Shown here one piece after another: positions 1 to 10,600 of a stretch of 64,000 nucleotides of DNA; position 1 is the first letter of the stretch, and every line of letters begins with the position of its first letter. Origin of the DNA: Annona cherimola (Eukaryota > Streptophyta > Magnoliopsida > Magnoliales > Annonaceae); the NCBI GenBank assembly GCA_030490835.1, contig CM059975.1, forward strand, positions 6,909,579-6,973,578, read 5' to 3'. The notes under the pieces are model-generated. The model saw nothing but the letters and a program-made list of their open reading frames with translations. It had not been told where the DNA came from and searched no databases. The position numbers and the translations under genes were made by a program.

Positions 1-545
1 GAACTCAAGAAACCACATTTGTCATTATTAAAAAAAGAATCCGATTCGTGAAAGTATCAAGCAAACTCGAACTTGATTTTCCTTATTTACATTTGATATG
101 AAATTTATTATATAATATAAAATATGTTATATACAAACAAATTAAATGCCATTTTCTCGTATTTATATTAGTTATGTTTTTGTTTGAATACGTGTTTTTT
201 ATATTGAAATTATATTATAAATAAATTATATTATTTTGTTCACATTCACGATTATGTTTATATTATTTATTTTTAAAATTTTCATTTTTTTCTTATTTTA
301 ATGAGGTAAATTTTCTTCTGAAAATATATTAGAAATTACTATGCTTTTTCAACATTTAGTTATCCGGTGTGCTATTATTTTGACTTACATGATTTCTTAG
401 TTAATATATTATATTGACATAAAATTTTAAATCTATCATTCTTAGAGGTTAATAGATACCTGCAAATTCGAATTTCAATTTGAATCCCATCTACAAAAAT
501 TGGGTTAAAGTTTAATTTTACATATAAAGTTAGCATTGAAATTTA
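1..545. other. AT-rich intergenic, nothing recognised
   Basis: Very AT-rich sequence with many short stops in all frames. I see no gene, RNA or clear element up to the TTA target site of the MITE that begins at 546. Confidence 0.5.
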
Positions 546-784
546 GGTCATGTTTGGCATTGCTTTTAAGGGCTTCTTATGGCTTATCCATTTTTAAAAT
601 ATGATAATCAAATTCCTATTTGGCAAAAGTTATAGTTTATCAATATGTTTATTGTTATTTTTATATAAAAAGACGGCTTAGAAGCACTTAATACAGAAGC
701 TTCAAAATATCACTTGTATTAAATATAATTATCTATTTTTTCTAAAGCAAAAGAAAAATAGTCATTGCAATGCCAAATAGGGCC
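546..784. mobile_element. MITE, 3-bp TTA target duplication (GGYCNNGTTTGG family)
   Basis: The termini are inverted repeats: the left starts GGTCATGTTTGGCATTGC and the right end reads GGCCCTATTTGGCATTGC on the other strand (15 of 18 match). The element is flanked by TTA at 543-545 and 785-787. It is 239 bp with no coding capacity. The 3-bp TTA duplication suggests a PIF/Harbinger-like (Tourist-type) MITE. The element at 8236-8457 has a similar end and similar internal GAAGC/GCTTC words. Confidence 0.75.
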
Positions 785-1032
785 TTAGACTTTATAAAGT
801 TAAGATGAAGATTAATACAAACTTAAGTTTATGAACCCAAATTGCACCATTGGTGAAGGGCGAGCATCAATCCCTGTTAGAAATTCTGAAAACAAAATAT
901 AACTACAACTATGAAGTTAAAAATCTCCAAAATCTACCATAAAACATCTCTAAGATCAGATAATCATGTAGGATGTGAAATAAGGATGTTAAAAAAGGTG
1001 TTTTTAGCCTTGAGATTATTTTATAACATTAA

Positions 1033-1321
1033 GGGTGTGTTTGATTAGGAGTAAAAAATTTTAATGAACGGTTTTTTTAGTAAAAATTGTCAAATTAATA
1101 GAAAATAATGTGATATTAATTAAGAAATGATGAAGTATAACGAGAATAAAGTTAAAATAGATAAACTAGTTGTACGGGTAATCGTATGAAAATGATTGAA
1201 AATATGGTAGTTTGTGTAGAAAAATGCAAAAAATTAATTAAAAAATAATGCAGTTATGGAAAATGAAAAGTTTTTATTGAAAAGTTTTGATTGATATTTT
1301 TTAGCTCAACCAAACACACAC
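1033..1321. mobile_element. MITE of the GGGTGTGTTTGG family
   Basis: It starts GGGTGTGTTTGA and ends CCAAACACACAC. The flanks are TAA on the left and TGA on the right, an imperfect 3-bp duplication. The inside has the family words: a tract like TAAAAGTTGTCAAAT near one end, a run like AATGATGA..AATAAAGTTAAAATAGATA in the middle, and TGAAAAGTTTT near the other end. It is one of about ten copies in this window. Confidence 0.75.
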
Positions 1322-1664
1322 TGAATAATTACCTAACCTATATAATTATACATATATAACCTCAACCATTGAAAATGTTTTTATTTATTAGATAAATTAA
1401 TAAAATATTTTAGACATAAAAATTATGCTAGCTTATGAATTTTATAATAAAATTATATTTATATTATTTTCCAAAATGGCAGACCACCTGCTTACCTATT
1501 TTAGAGATTTTTAGTTTTAATTCTTTATATTTTATTTCGAAACTTTTGAAAGGGTCCCATCATTCAAATCTGCAGCGTGGGGTGCACATTTCATCCTTAT
1601 CATAGACTCTGTAATGGCCGTATGAACACAAACCTAAATCATAACTCAGTTTATGGAAATTAAG

Positions 1665-2275
1665 TTTAGGTTAAATTCCAAGTTAGAATTCAAATTAACA
1701 AATTTATATTTTATTTAAGAATGGAAAGTTTAGAATTTCATATGAATCTATAATAACAACAAATTATATAAGAAAAATAATAGTACATAGTCAAACTACA
1801 TTTTTAAAAAATATAGTAATATTAGTATATTTCTAGAAGAAAATGTAATATTAAAAACAAGATAAAGGAAGGAAATTAATAAACATAAAAATGAATAATA
1901 GAAATATAAAGACAAATGTAAATTAAAATAATATAATTTATTTATAATATTATTGCAACATGATAATCAATATTTAAACATAAATATGAATGGTATAAAC
2001 AAGCCCACTTCGGTTACATAGAATAGAAGTGGTTCTATGTAACTTCCTCTGTTTTGAGATTTTGATGTCTGATGAAAATTCAATTCATTAATTGTATTTA
2101 ACATTATTTGTTTAACTAAGAGAATAAGTTTCATCTAAATTTAACATCATTTGTTTAATTAAGAGAATAAGTTTCATCTAAATCTAATATATACATAAAT
2201 GAATAAATATTATTTAGATATTTTGTATATAATATATTTTATAATAAATATAAAAATGAAAATTTGGGGCGTGGG
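1665..2275. repeat. Copy of the 51.5-51.9 kb hAT-like element interior
   Basis: From about 1690 to 1990 the sequence runs parallel to 51520-51800, sharing long words such as AAGTTTAGAATTTCATATGAAT and ATAATCAAACTACAT-like tracts. About 2225-2275 parallels 51850-51905 (ATATAATATATTTTATAATAA). The middle (about 1995-2200) is not shared and looks like an insertion or replacement. The terminal GGGTGCAACT repeats of the 51-kb element are not visible here, so this is an eroded or truncated copy. Confidence 0.55.
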
Positions 2276-2279
2276 TTCC

Positions 2280-2870
2280 AATTTACTTGCGGGAGTTCTC
2301 AAATTTTGTACTTATTTATCACAATTATCAATTTCTACCATTCTCAAAGTTCATCGTTTCATTTACCTTTCAAATAAAAAAAGAAAGCTCATCCTTTCAT
2401 TTAAAGGATATCAAAATGATTTTAGAACACAATGCTATTATTCTCAAAGATCTCAATGCTATTTCGTCAAGTGTATTGATCAATTAGGAAATGATGCCCA
2501 TGTATTTTTAAGAGGAATTGTAACAAATAGATGTAAGCTCTATTAAAATAATGAAGGACCTGTAACTCTTAATGGTGAGTTATTCTATGCAAGAGAGAGT
2601 TGATTGAGGACACATTGGGGATATTTGAAATACTTTGAGCTTATGGTAAGTATACCATGTAAGCAAGGAACTTTGTATATTGCACAAGAAGTTGGATCAT
2701 GTGGTGTGTTTTTTCATCACAAGTAAAATGAGTTAGTAAAAGTACAAAAACTATTGAATGGAAAATGAATGTGCTTTGGAAAGTAATATTTGTTTTAAAA
2801 AATGAGTTTGTTGTGTTAGAGTTGTCCAACAAAGTTCAATTATTAATCAAGCATTATAAACATGATTTGC
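2280..2870 (+). repeat. Unidentified dispersed segment, copy 1 of 3
   Basis: This stretch is recognisably homologous to 13434-13930 (plus strand). Both carry words such as TCAAGTGTATTGATCAATTAGG-like and GGAAAATGAATGTGC/GGAAACGGACGTGCC. Its tail also matches 15290-15425 on the minus strand. Translation of the shared part gives peptides like FxKCxDQLGND, but each copy has stops and shifts. I do not recognise the protein. The other two copies lie at the 3' side of Ty3/gypsy integrase remains, so it may be the 3' portion of such an element. Confidence 0.45.
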
Positions 2871-4682
2871 AAAAGAATTAATCATGCAGCAATTCACAAT
2901 GGGGTTATGATCATATGCTACAGGTAGCATTTAGTTTATTTTATATTTTGAGATTTTTTTTTTTGTTAAAATTCATACCTTTGATATTGTTCATCATATT
3001 TATTTATGTTAGATGTCAAAAATACTTATATTGGAAGCTTTTGTATATTATATATTTATTTTTAAATTTTTATTGATATTGTATAATATGACATTTGATA
3101 TTACAAATCAAATACATTTACATTAAATATAACAAGATCCACCTATTCTCAGGGAAGACAATAAACTTCTATTTAATTTTAAGATAGACAACAAGCTCCA
3201 ACCTATACTTGTAAAATACTAAATTTCCATCTAATTTTATGAGAGACAATTGTTCCCATTTTACACGGGTGTGATTCGAAAATAATTCTCAACTGATTTT
3301 ATATTTTTAAAACATAAATTTCCAACCCGAATAATTTTTGAAATAGAAAGATATACATATTGGCTTATATTATTAATGGCTTGGATTTAATTAAAAGTAT
3401 TTTAAAAATATAAAACTAACATTACAATGGAATCATCCATGAAATATTGAAATTGAGTGAAAAAGTATTATTGCATATTAAGGTGTCAAAAATTATATTA
3501 AAAATGCGAAGAGTGATATTGCAATTTTAAAAATAAGGTTGGTATGCATGAAAATTGCTTTATTTTTTCATTTTTTAAATTTAAAATATACAATTTGAGC
3601 AATAAAAAATATTTTGCTTGAACCTGCGTATCCTTAAAAGATTGTTAAAAAATGAGAAAAGCCAATGCAATCATTATACTTTAATACTTGCATAAATATT
3701 AAAATGGGACGCTTGGATAGAAGTAAAATGGAAACGGGGCCCTTTGATAGAAGTTATAAAAATGTAAGATCATTAAAAATTGTTTCATTTATATATCTAT
3801 TTTAAATTGTACAGTCAAAATAATCATCACATTCCAATGAATATATTAATGGATATAAGTGATTTTTATATTTATATATAATTATAATATTTTTGAGCAA
3901 GCACAGTCCAGTCAAAACTTTGGTCGAAATAGCTTAATTACAATAATAAAAAATGATTTTCTAAAATGAGCAAATTGAATTTTAGTTTAATTATCAAAAT
4001 AGGCGAAATTAAGACAGCAACACGGAATACTTTGATGGAATTTGTTGCATGAAAGTATTGTCTGCTGTTGACAATGAGCATATACAAAAATATTCAATAA
4101 AAAAGAAACGAACTATTGGAAATATAAACAGTGAGGGTAAAAATAATCAAGTCGAAATAAATATAATAATTGTATAAAAGATATAACCAAATAATTGCAT
4201 AGTATGGTAGTCATATGAAGGGAGTTGAAAGTGGAGAAAAGTGCTAGTATCATTTTCTCCTTTTACTAAATACGACCTTAATTGAACTAAGAATTTTGAA
4301 CGCAGTGTGCTCGTTGGATTTTGATTTTTTTTTAATAAAAATTTGCATTAGATTTTGATTTAACCGTTAAGGATCGGCCAAAAATATTTATTTTCGCTAT
4401 TAAAAGCATATGATTTTAATCATGGGCTACCGCTTGTTCACCGTTTGAAGCTAAGACATGTTCATGGCTAAGATCATTCTAAAATGGTATGATTATGGAA
4501 TGAAAATTTTCACTTGTCAATACATTTTTACTCAATCATCTTGGAATACATTTTCATATTCTTACTATGTTTTCATTTCAAATTATCATATCGTCCTTAT
4601 CTCATTCATCTCAACAGCCTCTACACATAAAAATTTATCTAGTGTTGATTTTTTATATTTTTGCTCGTGTATATGTGCCTCA
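2871..4682. other. AT-rich intergenic, nothing recognised
   Basis: No gene or complete element was seen. Near 3700-3760 there is a short imperfect repeat of a GATAGAAGTAAAATGG-like word. The open frame at 4458-4694 has no recognisable protein and is AT-rich chance sequence. Confidence 0.45.
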
Positions 4683-4939
4683 AGATATGTTTAGAAAATA
4701 ATAAAACTTTTCAAGTAAAATTTTTTATTCTAAAAGTTTTTAAAATGAAAACAAATAGTATGATATAAAAAAGGGTAATGATGAAGGGTAAACAGAATAA
4801 AATTAAATAAATACATCATTTATATGAATATTTGTGTATAAATGATTGAAAAATGGATAATTATATAAAAAAATGAACAAAAAATTTAAAAACTAGAGTG
4901 ACTGTTGAGAGTAAAAAGTTACCAGGGTAAACAAATACA
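4683..4939. mobile_element. MITE of the GGGTGTGTTTGG family, diverged
   Basis: The interior matches the family (ATGATATAAAAAAGGGTAATGATGAAGG-like core, AATAAAATTAAATAAAT, ATGATTGAAAAATGG). The ends are worn: AGATATGTTTAG on the left and GTAAACAAATAC on the right. TCA is found on both sides, one base offset on the right. Confidence 0.6.
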
Positions 4940-5159
4940 TCATAAACAAGATATTTTAATTTTTTACTACTCAAATGATATTTTTCAATTTTTAATATTG
5001 TTTCAATTTTAAAATGAAAAGATACAAATTTTATTGCTAAAAATGCCTTATTTGAACACGATGAAAAATTAAAAATTTAAACAAATATTCAATAGTCGTC
5101 GGTTTGAGTAATAAAGAATAGGATTCTTCTTAGATAAAGTATTGAAAGAAGTCTACTAA

Positions 5160-5424
5160 GGATGTGTTTGAGGTCGGATAAAACTTTTAATGCAAAATTG
5201 TAGAAAGTAGAAGTTATCAAATAATGTGATATGATAGAGGTAATGATAAAGAATAAATAGGAAAAAATTGAAATAGATAAGTTAGTTGTGTTGGTAGTTA
5301 TGTAGAAATGATTGAGAAGTAGGGTAGTTGTATAGAAAAATACGAAGAAATGATTAAAAATAATATAGCTGTTGAAAGTGAAAAGTTTTAACTTGACAAG
5401 TTTTACTTATTATCAAACACACCC
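5160..5424. mobile_element. MITE of the GGGTGTGTTTGG family
   Basis: The ends are GGATGTGTTTGA and TCAAACACACCC, with flanks TAA and CAA. The interior shares the family words: GTGATATGATAGAGGTAATGATAAAG, AATTGAAATAGATAAGTTAGTTGTG and GAAATGATTGAGAAGTAGGGTAG-like tracts. It is about 265 bp and non-coding. Confidence 0.75.
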
Positions 5425-5940
5425 CAAATAGAAAAGCTGGGTTAAACTTTTCATCTGTCTAATATTATTGTCCATGTTCCCATCTTTAAATTATAAAATT
5501 AAAGTAACAAAATGGTTTAAAATAGTATTTTCAACATTTAAATAATTTAAAATATTATTATTATAAGTATAAAAAAATAATTTTATAAAAATTATTATTA
5601 TATTCTAGTATATAAATGTATTGAAGCATATTTTAATTCACATATGAATATATATTTAAAAAATGTGGCCGTTTTACATATTTGGATGAAAATTAGTCAA
5701 TTAGTTATATAAAAATTAGTCAATTAGTTAAATAAATGAATTTAAATACAATAAACAAGTTAACTTTTACATAAATTATTAGCATATTAAAATAAAATAA
5801 ATGGTTTACATGAAACACGCCACTTAGCTCCGCATCTTATAGCCTAGACTAATTTCCCAAGGCGAGTTTTTTTTTAAATATTATTTTTTTGATGGATTTT
5901 TTTAAATAAAAAATATTTGCGCATTGCCTTGAAATGGACG
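5425..5940. other. AT-rich intergenic upstream of LSD1-like gene
   Basis: No gene. There is a short tandem repeat of AAAATTAGTCAATTAGTTA (two units) near 5690-5735. Base composition becomes less AT-rich after about 5930, where the promoter and 5' region of the next gene appears to begin. Confidence 0.4.
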
Positions 5941-6429
5941 GTTAAAACCCTTCCAGAAACAGCCCTGACGCGCCAGACAACCCACAAAAGTCAGACTCTT
6001 CATCTGCAGATGTATTCGTTTGAAACAAGGGATAAACAGCGTAATTAGCGATAATCCTACCCGTAGGTCCCGATCCCTCCCAGCATTACGTGGCCTGTTC
6101 GGGATGGTAAAATGAGAACGATGGTATCGTGTATTAGAATTATTTTTGAAAAGAAAAACTTCCGGTCAATCCTATCAAAATCCCATCCCACGCCGTACTC
6201 CCCAAGAAAATCTCGCGCGTTCGTTTTGAACTCTCTCTCCATCTGCTTAGCTAAAGGCCGGAAAAAAAAAAAAAATCTAATCTTCTCGTTCTAGAAATTC
6301 CGCGCAATTACGCGTTGTGATATTTGACGTTGAATTAGCGTCGATCGGCCGTTGTGTTTTTCTCTTAGAGAGAGATGCGCAATTCATTTGAATTGAATTA
6401 GCGTCGATCGGATTCCGGAGGGTTTTCAG
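5941..6429 (+). promoter_or_regulatory. Putative promoter and non-coding first exon of LSD1-like gene
   Basis: GC content rises here compared with the upstream DNA. A CT/GA-rich leader-like stretch (about 6225-6380) precedes TTTTCAG|GTGATT at 6429/6430, a plausible 5' splice site. That would give a 5'UTR intron ending at the AG just before the start codon (7640-7641). Short ATG frames in the leader are out of frame. The transcription start cannot be placed by eye, and no convincing TATA box was chosen. Confidence 0.35.
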
Positions 6430-7641
6430 GTGATTCCTTGATTACATTTCGGGAATTGTAGCGTCTTGAAATTTTTGGGCTTTTGAGATTCTTTCTTCCA
6501 TAAGATTTGTTGAATTCTGCTCTCTTCTCGTTTCTCGGACGCAACTCCCGATTATATTTGGGAATTATAGATTCTTGGAATTCCTGGGCCCCTGAGCGTT
6601 TTCTATGTAATTCTTATGAAACATTCGTCGAATTTTGCTATCTTCTGGTTCTTTATCGATAATTGTGCACTTCTTTCACAGTTTCACTTTCAGTGGGAAT
6701 TCTGGGTCTGGTTTTTGTCGGGTCGGGTGGGCGGCTCGGACTACATCCTCGTGGTAGGGTTTATCATCTTCTGTGCCGGCTTCTGTACAAGAATTTGGAT
6801 CTTGCAATTCCACGCTTCTAGTTGGACCTTTCATCGTTTAATTTTGGTTATCTGCTGTATTATTCCATGCTGTATGATTGAATGAAAATTCTGCTATTGC
6901 TTATGCTGGGCTGCGAAGGATGACTTCTGTGTCAGTTGTTCCTAGCAATGTGGCGTGCGTGAATTTCTGATGATGATTCGCAGTGTATTTTGTAGTCGAA
7001 ACTGAGATCAGCAAATAATCTCTGCTGGTCCTATGTATTATCATGCCGATGTTTTTATTGTTGTGTGGTATGTTAGGTAGTTGTAGGAATTAGTAAGTTG
7101 GGTTCTGTTTTTGCATTCGGCTTTCTTTCCCAATGTAGGTACTAATTATCTGAAGATAGCTTGAAAGGTCTATAAATATGCCCATGGTTAATAACTTTAG
7201 GTTTTAGGGGTTTTTTAGGGTCAGTACTTTGAAGCAATAGATTGTGGTCTTTTGATGAGATAAGCAATATATCAATGGACATGCGGCAGGGGTTTCCATT
7301 TGACCGGAATGGATGCACCAAGATCACTTATTCCTCCATCTCATAATACTATTCTGCATCAAAGCCCTCAACAGTTGTTTTTCATAAAGGTTGCTTTATA
7401 GGCTCCCGGAAAATGTGTGTTATCTTTTGCATTTTTTTAATTGCCACTAACCAGATGAGTTAATGTATTTATTTTAAGCAATTTTTGCCGTGGCATTGTT
7501 TGGGAAAAAGCAAAGCCTTAAGAATTTTTTTTTTGGGTTTTCCCTTAGGATGATCTTTTCCAAGGATTTTATTGTTTGCTTCTTTATTCATCTTCCATCA
7601 ATCATGTTCATAATTAAGTTTTAAATTTTCTGTAATGGCAG
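6430..7641 (+). other. Putative 5'UTR intron of LSD1-like gene
   Basis: It begins GTGATT and ends with a T-rich stretch and GGCAG directly before the exon that holds the initiator ATG (7644). It is T-rich throughout, as plant introns are. The 89-codon open frame inside it (6616-6885) has no recognisable protein and is considered chance. Confidence 0.45.
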
Positions 7642-7643
7642 GT

Positions 7644-10600
7644 ATGCAGAGCCAGCTTGTATGCAGTGGGTGCAGGAACATTCTTGTCTATCCTAGAGGA
7701 GCTCCAAATGTTCGATGCGCCATTTGCAATACGATAACAGCAGCCCTACCTCCTGGTTATAATTAGATACATTGCTCATATTATATTTACCTGACCTGTT
7801 TTTGTATTATTTGGGATGCATTTTTTTTTTGATCTGCCTGTAAATTTGCTTAGTTTCTCGTCTTCACTCTGACATCAAAACCAATGCATCCTATCTGTCT
7901 AGGGATGGATATGGCACAGATTGTATGTGGAGGATGCCAAACCTTGCTGATGTATGCACGTGGCGCAACGACTGTTAGATGCTCATGCTGTCAGACAATT
8001 AATCTCACAAGAGGTACATGCTGAATTTGTAGAAAGCAACTGATATTGATATCTAAATTAACATCAGCCTTCTACCTCACTTGCTTCATGCATCTCATTT
8101 TCCGAAAGTTGCTTATCGACCTCATTGTTGCATTGAAAATTTTAAAAGGAGCCTAATTGAGGATGAAGAATTTCTAAGAGGGTTAAAGTTGATTCTTCAA
8201 GTTATGAGGGAAAGTTAGACCTTAATGTTTTCTTAGGGCCCGTTTGGACTAGCTTCTTTGTGGAAGCAAAATCTTAATGCCTACACTGTTCGAAAGAAGC
8301 TATAAATTCTAGCTTGCTGTAAAAGCCATTATTCTGGCTTTTACGTGCAAAAAATGCTTCAAATGGGCTTCCATAAAATGAAGCCAAACACCTCTTGCAT
8401 ACATTTCAAAATAAAGAAGCACTTATTGTTATGTGGAACGAAGGTTCAAAGGAGCCCTTAGACTAGTTGGTGGATGTGGTAGATTTTTTTAGTATAGCAT
8501 GTCTGATAACCAATGCATCAGATTTGTCAAGATGAAAATTATAGGGCTAGTTAAATGATATGGCAAGCTGTATGACACGACATTGAACATTTTAGTAGAA
8601 CTATCTATTGCTTCTTTGGTTGAAATGGAAAAAAAAAGAAAAGAAAAGTATCTCCCTGCATATTACATGAAACTGTTGTTGAACCAATAGATTATTGATA
8701 AAGTCCATTAAATATGACTAAATGTCTTTACAAATTCTAGGACTTGAAAGGTGATTTGTAGGGAGAACAATGAATAACTCTTACTAAATTTACTAATGGA
8801 CTCAAACTAGTATCAAGAGTACTTGATCCTTCATTCTCCCGAAACTGCAGAAGAACCTCAAATTGATCGTTCATTCTCCCAAAAGTGGGCAAAAACCTCC
8901 CTATAAGGTCTTAGAAGTGGGAAAGTTTCGAAAATTTTCTCAACTTCCAAATATGTGACTTCTTGAGGTGGAGAAAACAAGGTAATCAAAACTAAATTCA
9001 AATTTACTTCTAGAAGACCCTATCAAATTATAGGATTTAGTGGATAATGCCATTTCACGGGTCAACACGAGCACTTCCAAAAATACCCTTTCTAGTCTAT
9101 ATTGGAGAGCATAAAAAATTTCATGTTTCAAATGTAAAGGTACAGGTCATATGCCATCTTAGTGTCCTATTTATACTTTAAATGTAAGTATGAATAAAAA
9201 GGAATTTTATGAAGTTAAAACAGAGACCAAATGCTGAGGTTTTTGATGAATCACCTGAAAATGAATTTGACGAAGGCCATAACTTTAACGACTAACAACT
9301 AAATGCAGTACATTACATTTTTAGCACTATTTCACTCTTGTGATTGATGATGTACTAACATATTTCATCAATATTTCAAGTATAAATATATAAAATGTAT
9401 TTGGTAATGGATAAAAATTTTGAATGAAAAGTCTTTGGTGTAAAAGTTTTTAAGATGGGAAAATTATGTGATATGATAGGGGTAATGGTGAGAAGTAAAA
9501 AGAATAAAGTTAAAATAGATATGGTAGTTGTATGTGTAGTTGTGTAGAAATGTTTGAAAAGTAGGAGATTTGTATAGGAAGATGTAAAGAAATGATTAAA
9601 AAATAATGTAATTGTGGAATGTGAAAAGTTTTAGATGTACAAGTTTTCTTAAATGCCAAACACACCCATATTGTGCAAGATTATTGTTGATGGAGATATT
9701 TTGATGAATATAGGGTGTGTTTGGGAATAGGTAAAACTTTTGATGAAAAGTTTTGAAGAATAAAAGTTGTCAAATGATGTGATATGATAGGGGTAATGAT
9801 GAGTAGTAAAGATGATAAAGTTAAAATAAATAGGTTAGTTGTGTGGGTAGTTGTGTAGAAATGATTAAAAAGTAGGTTAGTTGTATAGGAAAATGTGAAA
9901 AAATAATTAAAAAATATGATAGTTGTGGAGAATGAAAAGTTTTAGATTGAAAAATTTTAACTCGACACTTTTTAACCATTGCCAAACAAACCCATAGTTT
10001 TAAAATCTGCTACACCAATGCTAAAATTAAAACTTGAATGTCATCCATAGCGGTTCTCGGCAGCTTAGATAAGACTTTTTTTTTTTTTTTTTTTAAATTT
10101 TTTTTTTTTAAACCTCTAAATTAGAGTTGTTAGGTACCAATAAATATGGGTAACTATTTAGATAAAGTTTGTTGTGATGTTCTACCTATGGATGTGGCAC
10201 ATCATATTTTAGCTTGGTCACCCGTCATGGTTTTCAAAGTAAATCATTATGAAAGACTAAATCATACATAACTAAGCAAATGGAAAGTCTATATTATTGA
10301 AACAACTAAACTACGAGAAAAGGATAGGCTTCAGAAATATGTTTTCCTATTGATCTATTAATGAAAAGGTCCCTACATATTTAATCAGAAAAGAATTTAA
10401 AAGGAGTGCAAAAAATCAGACTTTATTTTAGCTATGGTAGTTAAATAAGTGATTTATGTAGTTTCTAGAGGATCAAATGACAACTTGCCAGAGGTTGAAA
10501 TATTGTTAAAAGAGTTTAAAGATGTGGCTCTAAATAAATTACCTTATGAATTTTGTGCAATGAAGGCGTATATTGTGCCGTTGACTTGATTCTAGGATCC

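Noticed and set aside
6616..6885. 89-codon open frame
   Set aside because: It lies in the putative 5'UTR intron of the LSD1-like gene, is Phe/Trp/Cys-rich and has no recognisable domain.
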